9,671 bases of DNA, from assembly GCA_018263365.1 (NCBI GenBank), contig JAANXI010000109.1:1-9671 (forward strand), read 5' to 3'. This DNA is from Fidelibacterota bacterium. Its GTDB lineage: Bacteria; Fidelibacterota; JAANXI01. This document shows, one piece after another, positions 6,515-9,671 of the stretch. Made by a program: the position numbers and the translations under genes. Position 1 is the stretch's first letter. Each line of letters opens with the position of its first letter. The notes beneath the pieces were generated by a model that saw only the letters and a program-made list of their open reading frames with translations, did no database searches and was not told where the DNA came from.

Positions 6515-7299
6515 TTAAATTTTCTTCCCATGGTCCGGATACAATTCTTCGATACAGTCCGGACAAATTCCATGAGTAAATCGAGCGCCGGAATATTTTC
6601 CGATGTACTCCTCAACTTCACTCCAGTAGCCCTCATCATCCCGATATTTCCCTGGACCTGGGCAGTCCCGAATTTGTGTCCCATATTTTCATATTCTTCC
6701 AGCGCGGTGAAATAATAATCCAGTGCTTTTTTATACTCACTTCGGTTTTTATGGGCTATTCCCAGATCGTTATTCAATGAAGGAATTTTTTCTTCCCAGT
6801 TGATGGAGTCAGCGAGGTGCAACGCCTCGGAGTAGTATTGAATTGCGTCGGGATAGTCCGCAAGTCTTTCCTGTAGTAGTCCTGTTTCCCGCAACGCCAG
6901 TACCATTTGCTTTGTATCCCCGGATTGCCTGGCCCGCCGTAGGTGTTCATTCTGATATTGAACAGCCAATTACGTTTTCGACTGCTGGAAGTAGGCCTGG
7001 GACATCAAATTTAGTGCTTTGAGTTCAGCGACAGTCTCGTTCCCATCTCTGGCACGTTCCAAAGCCTTTATTGCAAAGTAAAGTGCGCTGTCCGGTCGGG
7101 CGTTCAGATCTTCTTCGGCACGAGAATTCAGGGAGTCGGCAGATAGTTGACTATTGGACTGTGCCCCTATATTTGAGGTGAACGCCAGGCATACAATTCC
7201 TGAATAGACCAGGAAAATTCTTTTAATATATTCCAGAGATGGAATTGGGTTTCGTTGATTTACGCGTATCATTTGAGTATCACTCTTTTTCCAGGACAC
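6515..7299 (-). pseudogene. Broken TPR signalling gene with internal deletion and vestigial RDDEGYW...ICPDC tail
   Basis: From 7299 (GTG; an ATG at 7272 is an alternative) the frame encodes a membrane or signal segment (YIKRIFLVYSGIVCLAF), then TPR-like helices. It meets an in-frame TAA at 6970-6972 in the middle of a repeat (QQSKT, stop, LAVQYQNEHLRR). The same frame continues with about three more TPRs (DYPDAIQYYSEAL, EYKKALDYYFTAL) to VQGNIGM near 6640. There the matching frame shifts: from 6643 another frame reads 42 residues, RDDEGYW ... EEYI ... THGICPDC ... LYPDHGKK, ending at TAA 6517-6515. This is the well-known C-terminal tail of many PAS and response-regulator proteins (KKIRDDxGYW...SHGICPEC..KLYPD). 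The parent was therefore a TPR protein with an output region now deleted, including the first CxxC of that tail. The original frame runs on to 6487 as nonsense. No ribosome site precedes the TTG after the stop, so two separate genes are unlikely. Confidence 0.8.
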
Positions 7300-7539
7300 G
7301 TCTTACTTCTTTAGTGGTCTGGTTTGGCATTTATTTTAAACCAGAATTAACTTACTTAGCAGAACATCCGAAAATAAAATAATAGACAGGTATTTAAAAG
7401 AGTATTCCCCAAAAAGAACCCTAATGGTCCAGGATATAATGGAGGGTATTACCTAAACAGGAGTCTTGGGATTCCTTAATCTCTCGTCTGACCGATTAAA
7501 TCGTCAATGAGCCTGTTACTCCGTGAAATATCACGGAAT
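7300..7539. other. AT-rich intergenic stretch without a gene
   Basis: These 240 nt between the hemerythrin-like gene and the broken TPR gene contain no credible reading frame on either strand. Small inverted repeats are present: CCGTGA-AATA-TCACGG near 7520-7535, just after the hemerythrin stop, and CGATT-A-AATCG at 7493-7503. The first could be a weak terminator, but no T-run follows it on the minus strand. Confidence 0.5.
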
Positions 7540-8109
7540 TCATCTGTCATCATTGGAGTCCAGATAATGTTTTGCCAGCTCGTGCAGCATCTGATGGAAC
7601 TGTTCATGCACATCCTTGCCAATGCGTTCCTCCTCCAGCGTTTCGAATGCCTCGTACAATTCCTCCTGCTTGTCAGCGCTCAGGTGACTGTCTGCCATCA
7701 TAAACAAAATATTATTTTCCTTTTCGATATGCCCGTCTAGCCACTGTAGATACGTGCGAACGTTTTCGACAATGTCATCTTTCGCCGACTCATCGCCTGC
7801 ACCGTATCTTTCAAGGGCGTTGGCAAAATTGCGGATGTATTCCCGCATCGTTTCGTGCTCAGAGAGCATGACACCGACCGGACCGCCTTCGCTGGGAATC
7901 CCGATCTCTTCCATCGCCGGGAAGAGCAAATCTTCCTCTTTTCCGTGATGGCACTTATCGGTAAACACCCTGATAAAGTCCAGCAACTGTTCCAGATGTC
8001 GGACTTCAAAATCTTCACCAGCTTCAATCCGGTCACAAATTTTCCCAAGGATTTGCATGGCAACACGTACCGCTTCGTGCTCGTCTCGCAGGACATCTGT
8101 GGCTTTCAT
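7540..8109 (-). CDS. Hemerythrin-like (HHE domain) protein
   Basis: This 189-residue soluble all-helical protein has the His/Glu pattern of a four-helix-bundle di-iron site. His11 is in RDEHE; His54 and His55 with Glu58/59 are in CHHGKEED; His85 and Glu86 are in SEHE; His127 with Glu131 is in GHIEKEN. Bacterial HHE proteins bind O2 or NO, or repair iron-sulfur clusters; which applies here cannot be told. An extra C-terminal helical part (about 145-189) has His168, His172, His176 and His181, but no second full domain. The start is fixed by AAAGGAGG 7 nt before the ATG. It is transcribed away from the small DGC-family gene. Upstream it has a well-formed promoter and an operator-like dyad shared with the cupin gene. 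Confidence 0.92.
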   Translation of the reverse strand: MKATDVLRDEHEAVRVAMQILGKICDRIEAGEDFEVRHLEQLLDFIRVFTDKCHHGKEEDLLFPAMEEIGIPSEGGPVGVMLSEHETMREYIRNFANALERYGAGDESAKDDIVENVRTYLQWLDGHIEKENNILFMMADSHLSADKQEELYEAFETLEEERIGKDVHEQFHQMLHELAKHYLDSNDDR

Positions 8110-8119
8110 GGTAACATCC

Positions 8120-8147
8120 TCCTTTATTCAGACTTATTTAATCTGAA
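8120..8147 (-). promoter_or_regulatory. Operator-like dyad of the hemerythrin gene, shared with the cupin gene
   Basis: TTCAGA (8127-8132) and TCTGAA (8142-8147) form a perfect 6-bp dyad with 9 nt between. The block 8120-8135 (tcctttattcagactt) is identical over 16 nt to 9642-9657, at 11 versus 10 nt from the respective start codons. The dyad begins at the last base of the -10 box and covers the expected transcription start, the usual place for a repressor. The binding protein is unknown; an Rrf2- or Fur-type redox regulator would suit the genes but is a guess. Confidence 0.7.
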
Positions 8148-8175
8148 ATATAGGTCGCCCGGAAAACTAAATCAA
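8147..8175 (-). promoter_or_regulatory. Promoter of the hemerythrin-like gene
   Basis: On the minus strand TTGATT (8170-8175) and TATATT (8147-8152) are separated by exactly 17 nt, close to the housekeeping sigma consensus. The same stretch also fits the Bacteroidota pattern (TTG, 20 nt, then TAnnTTTg, with one mismatch). Transcription should start near 8140, inside the operator-like dyad, giving a leader of about 30 nt. Confidence 0.7.
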
Positions 8176-8189
8176 GACATTTTTGTCTT
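8174..8189. promoter_or_regulatory. AAGACA-TTTT-TGTCTT dyad at the -35 region
   Basis: A perfect 16-nt inverted repeat (AAGACA 8174-8179, TGTCTT 8184-8189) abuts and overlaps by 2 nt the -35 box of the hemerythrin promoter. It is in the right place for an activator or a second repressor site. On RNA it would be a weak AT-rich hairpin, so a DNA site is more likely. It differs in sequence from the dyad downstream of the promoter. Confidence 0.4.
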
Positions 8190-8244
8190 ATTTTATCTTT
8201 CCTTTTACTTCCCTGCGCCGCCGGCATTCGGGCTATATATTTCG

Positions 8245-8256
8245 GATAATATTATC
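8245..8256. promoter_or_regulatory. 12-bp palindrome GATAATATTATC before the DGC-family gene
   Basis: A perfect palindrome lies 23 nt upstream of the start codon at 8280, before the ribosome site GAGGAG. GATAAT/ATTATC are the half-sites seen in Fur-family operators, though without the usual one-base spacer and third hexamer. It may equally be part of the AT-rich promoter. The assignment to Fur or PerR is speculative. Confidence 0.35.
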
Positions 8257-8279
8257 TTATTATTGGAACGAGGAGAATT

Positions 8280-8531
8280 ATGGGCAAAAAGTCGCACGCC
8301 CGCTACAGAGAATTGCCGTTGATCTATTCGTGTTCAGGCGTTTCGAATGTCGCACAACTTGCCAATGCGGTCGCGGTCTCCCTCGATCGGGCGGGCACGG
8401 CAGAAATGTCCTGTATCGCCAGGGGCGGTGGTGCTGTAAAATCTTTGGTCCGCACTGCCAAATCCGGCCGGCATATTATCGCATTGGAAGGATCTCAATA
8501 TCAACTGATATCTGATGAAAGTGAAATTTAG
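8280..8531 (+). CDS. Short DGC-family (putative zinc-binding) protein lacking most predicted ligand cysteines
   Basis: The 83-residue product closely follows the DGC-domain family: LIYSCSGxSNVAQLAN (14-29), SLDRAGTAEMSCIA (34-47), LVRTAKSGRHIIALEG (56-71). In the family pattern as I know it, the first motif often reads CSGCS (here CSGVS, Val21), the middle is AGVGG (here ARGGG) and the end is IDGCPLxC followed by about 30-40 residues. Here the protein runs LEGSQYQLISDESEI and stops. Only Cys18 and Cys45 remain, and the CPLxC part is absent in all three forward frames. The start has GAGGAG 6 nt before the ATG, so it may still be translated. It is either a decaying truncated copy or a divergent, metal-free relative. 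It diverges from the hemerythrin gene and converges on the FKBP gene. The function of full-length relatives is not well established. Confidence 0.75.
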   Translation: MGKKSHARYRELPLIYSCSGVSNVAQLANAVAVSLDRAGTAEMSCIARGGGAVKSLVRTAKSGRHIIALEGSQYQLISDESEI

Positions 8532-8655
8532 AATATGTTGTTCGTAGTCGCGGATTTAGCGCATTTGTGATAGGGGTAACACCACAATATTACATCCTGC
8601 ATATTGCGTTGAAAATGAAAAAATCCGAAGGCAGAAACACGTAATTCAAACAAAC

Positions 8656-8696
8656 CAAAAAAAAGCCGTCACCCATGACGGATGACGGCCTTTTTT
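8656..8696. terminator. Bidirectional Rho-independent terminator
   Basis: GCCGTCA (8665-8671) and TGACGGC (8683-8689) form a 7-bp GC-rich stem. It is flanked by eight A on the left (a T-run for the minus-strand FKBP gene) and six T at 8691-8696 (for the plus-strand DGC-family gene). It sits between the two convergent genes and should end both transcripts. The rest of 8532-8718 holds no gene. Confidence 0.92.
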
Positions 8697-8718
8697 ACTT
8701 AAACGATTGAAATCGGGT

Positions 8719-9144
8719 TTACTGAATATCCACAACCTTGATGTCAAAGGTGAGGTCTTTCCCAGCTAACGGATGATTCATATCGACAGTAATTTTGTCA
8801 TCGGTTACTTGCGTGATCATCCCAGGGATGGCCTGACCATCCTGGTTCTGCAGCTGGAGTTGCTGGCCTTTTTCAGCCGGAATTTCGTCCGGAAGCGAAT
8901 CCTTGGGAAATTCCTGAATGAAATCGTCGTTTTTCTGCCCATAGGCATCGTCAGCTTCAATAGTCACGGTCTTTTCTTCGGCCACTTCCATACCTTCAAC
9001 CGCATCTTCAAATCCCGGGATCAACTGGCCTTCACCCAAGGTAAATTCCAGCGGCTCGTCACCTTCGGAGCTGTCAAATACGCTCCCGTCGGATAGTTTG
9101 CCGGTATATTCAACTTTGACAGTGTCGCCATTACTTACACTCAT
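8719..9144 (-). CDS. SlyD-like FKBP-type peptidyl-prolyl cis-trans isomerase
   Basis: The protein is 141 residues. The FKBP half has VEYTGKLSDGSVFDSS (11-26; Asp24 is the usual active-site Asp), PLEFTLGEGQLIPGFEDAVEGM (31-52) and AYGQ (67-70). The insert-in-flap domain follows (about 71-120), then the closing FKBP strand NHPLAGKDLTFDIKVVDI (123-140), typical of the SlyD group. SlyD-type proteins speed proline isomerisation and act as chaperones in the cytoplasm; there is no signal peptide here. The metal-binding His/Cys-rich tail of E. coli SlyD is missing, so a nickel role is unlikely. An AAGAGAG about 6 nt before the ATG is the ribosome site. It is a single gene with its own terminator; the 155 nt before it separate it from the cupin gene. 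Confidence 0.94.
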   Translation of the reverse strand: MSVSNGDTVKVEYTGKLSDGSVFDSSEGDEPLEFTLGEGQLIPGFEDAVEGMEVAEEKTVTIEADDAYGQKNDDFIQEFPKDSLPDEIPAEKGQQLQLQNQDGQAIPGMITQVTDDKITVDMNHPLAGKDLTFDIKVVDIQ

Positions 9145-9272
9145 TTTCGCTCTCTTTCGTTTGAATTGTGCGTTCTCCTAAATTTTCTGTTACCGATGTA
9201 AGGTAAGGGAAACCGTTTTCAATTGCATGTTCTATCCAGATTCATATCCCGGGAGAATATTTATTCACGCCG

Positions 9273-9285
9273 ATTACAGTGTAAT
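9273..9285. promoter_or_regulatory. Palindrome ATTACA-G-TGTAAT between cupin and FKBP genes
   Basis: A perfect 6-1-6 palindrome lies 15 nt after the cupin stop and about 130 nt before the FKBP start. With the outer CCG (9270-9272) and CGG (9288-9290) it can also be drawn as a hairpin with a 2-nt bulge, but no T-run follows on the minus strand, so it is not a clear terminator. A regulator site for the FKBP gene is possible. No -35/-10 pair stands out in 9145-9299. Confidence 0.35.
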
Positions 9286-9299
9286 AGCGGGACTAAATT

Positions 9300-9632
9300 T
9301 TATGCTCTAACCATCGTCAACAACATTTTGAAGCGCTGCTCCGCCTTCAGTCCATGCGGCTCCTCAGCGGGGAGGGTCAGCACTTCCCCCGCCTTTACCG
9401 TATATTCTTTGCCCGAGATAGTGACCATTGCCGTGCCATCAATAACGTGGACCAGTGCCTCGTACGGCGAGGTATGCTCACTCAGTCCTTCACCTTTGTC
9501 GAAAGCGAACAAGGTCAATGTGCCCGTATTCTTTTTGATTAAAGTCCGACTCACCACCGCACCCTCCTGGTATTCGATCATCTCAGACAGGGTTTCCACC
9601 GTGGGCGCCGCCGATTGTGTATTGTCAGTCAT
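9300..9632 (-). CDS. Small single-domain cupin
   Basis: This 110-residue protein is one conserved beta-barrel of the RmlC-like cupin fold. Motif 1 is GEGLSEHTSPYEALVHVIDG (47-66), with His53 and Glu58 as metal ligands; the second His of the classical HxH is replaced (HTS). Motif 2 is AGEVLTLPAEEPHGL (81-95), with His93. The strand between them, AMVTISGKEYTV, is typical. A three-ligand metal site is plausible. Stand-alone cupins of this size have many roles, and the substrate cannot be assigned. The start has GGAAGAAAG just before the ATG. The 5' region carries the same 16-nt block and dyad as the hemerythrin gene, so the two are probably co-regulated. Confidence 0.88.
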   Translation of the reverse strand: MTDNTQSAAPTVETLSEMIEYQEGAVVSRTLIKKNTGTLTLFAFDKGEGLSEHTSPYEALVHVIDGTAMVTISGKEYTVKAGEVLTLPAEEPHGLKAEQRFKMLLTMVRA

Positions 9633-9641
9633 AATCTTTCT

Positions 9642-9667
9642 TCCTTTATTCAGACTTTATTATCTGA
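9642..9667 (-). promoter_or_regulatory. Operator-like dyad of the cupin gene, second copy
   Basis: TCAGA (9650-9654) and TCTGA (9663-9667) are separated by 8 nt, one less than in the hemerythrin copy. The 16 nt at 9642-9657 are identical to 8120-8135. The start codon is 10 nt away, versus 11 nt in the other copy. By analogy, the -10 box should lie immediately beyond, at or past the right edge of the window. Confidence 0.68.
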
Positions 9668-9671
9668 TTTA

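Noticed and set aside
6487..6969. Separate 160-residue TPR protein starting at TTG 6969
   Set aside because: It is in the same frame directly after the TAA, starts in the middle of a TPR, has no ribosome site, and its last 50 residues are an out-of-frame reading of a known C-terminal tail. It is part of the pseudogene.
5904..7391. The 11-mer aatagacaggt present at 5904-5914 and 7381-7391, both upstream of minus-strand genes
   Set aside because: About ten chance 11-mer repeats are expected in a window this size and the distances to the genes differ, so it is not counted as a shared site.
7855..8322. 155-codon plus-strand open frame across the hemerythrin gene and its promoter
   Set aside because: It is antisense to the hemerythrin gene and runs through its promoter and operator, with no family features.
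1..9671. CRISPR array, tRNA, insertion sequence, toxin-antitoxin or defence system
   Set aside because: No regularly spaced repeats, cloverleaf, transposase or terminal inverted repeats, and no paired small toxin/antitoxin genes were found on either strand.

Overview
The window looks like chromosome from a Gram-negative bacterium of the Bacteroidota/FCB type. The evidence is a SusC/OAR-like TonB-dependent receptor with an N-terminal carboxypeptidase-regulatory domain, a lipoprotein of the right-handed beta-helix kind directly behind it, and two lipoproteins with Bacteroidota-style lipoboxes (LMAC, LMSC). The exact phylum (Bacteroidota proper, Balneolota/Rhodothermota, Calditrichota or a related uncultured group) cannot be fixed by reading. 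Base composition is mid-range and even. I see no tRNA, rRNA, CRISPR array, transposase, integrase or phage gene. Nearly all genes lie on the minus strand; the two exceptions (938-1303 and 8280-8531) are small.

Layout, left to right. (1) 1-771, minus: tyrA (prephenate/arogenate dehydrogenase) overlaps by ATGA the first 12 codons of a prephenate dehydratase gene that leaves the window, so this is an aromatic amino acid operon. (2) 938-1303, plus: a small GIY-YIG-like protein with a CPRC tail. (3) 1381-5764, minus: a two-gene unit, TonB-dependent receptor then beta-helix surface lipoprotein (41-nt gap), ending in a strong intrinsic terminator preceded by two more hairpins. (4) 6012-6449, minus: a mono-haem cytochrome c lipoprotein. 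(5) 6515-7299, minus: a broken TPR signalling gene. It carries an in-frame TAA, and an internal deletion has joined its TPR repeats, out of frame, to the C-terminal RDDEGYW...ICPDC...LYPD tail known from PAS/response-regulator proteins. (6) 7540-8109, minus: a hemerythrin-like protein with a well-formed promoter and operator. (7) 8280-8531, plus: a shortened DGC-family protein that has lost most of its predicted metal-binding cysteines. (8) 8719-9144, minus: a SlyD-like FKBP prolyl isomerase sharing a bidirectional terminator with the previous gene. (9) 9300-9632, minus: a small cupin.

The most interesting regulatory signal is a 16-bp identical block at almost the same distance from the start codons of the hemerythrin and the cupin genes. 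In both it forms one arm of a TCAGA-N8/9-TCTGA dyad. In the hemerythrin gene this dyad covers the predicted transcription start, just downstream of a TTGATT-N17-TATATT promoter. This suggests one local repressor controlling both, probably in a redox, oxygen or nitric-oxide stress response, although the regulator is not in the window. The right half (hemerythrin, DGC relative, FKBP, cupin) therefore reads as a stress/redox neighbourhood. The middle is an outer-membrane uptake pair and the left is aromatic amino acid synthesis.
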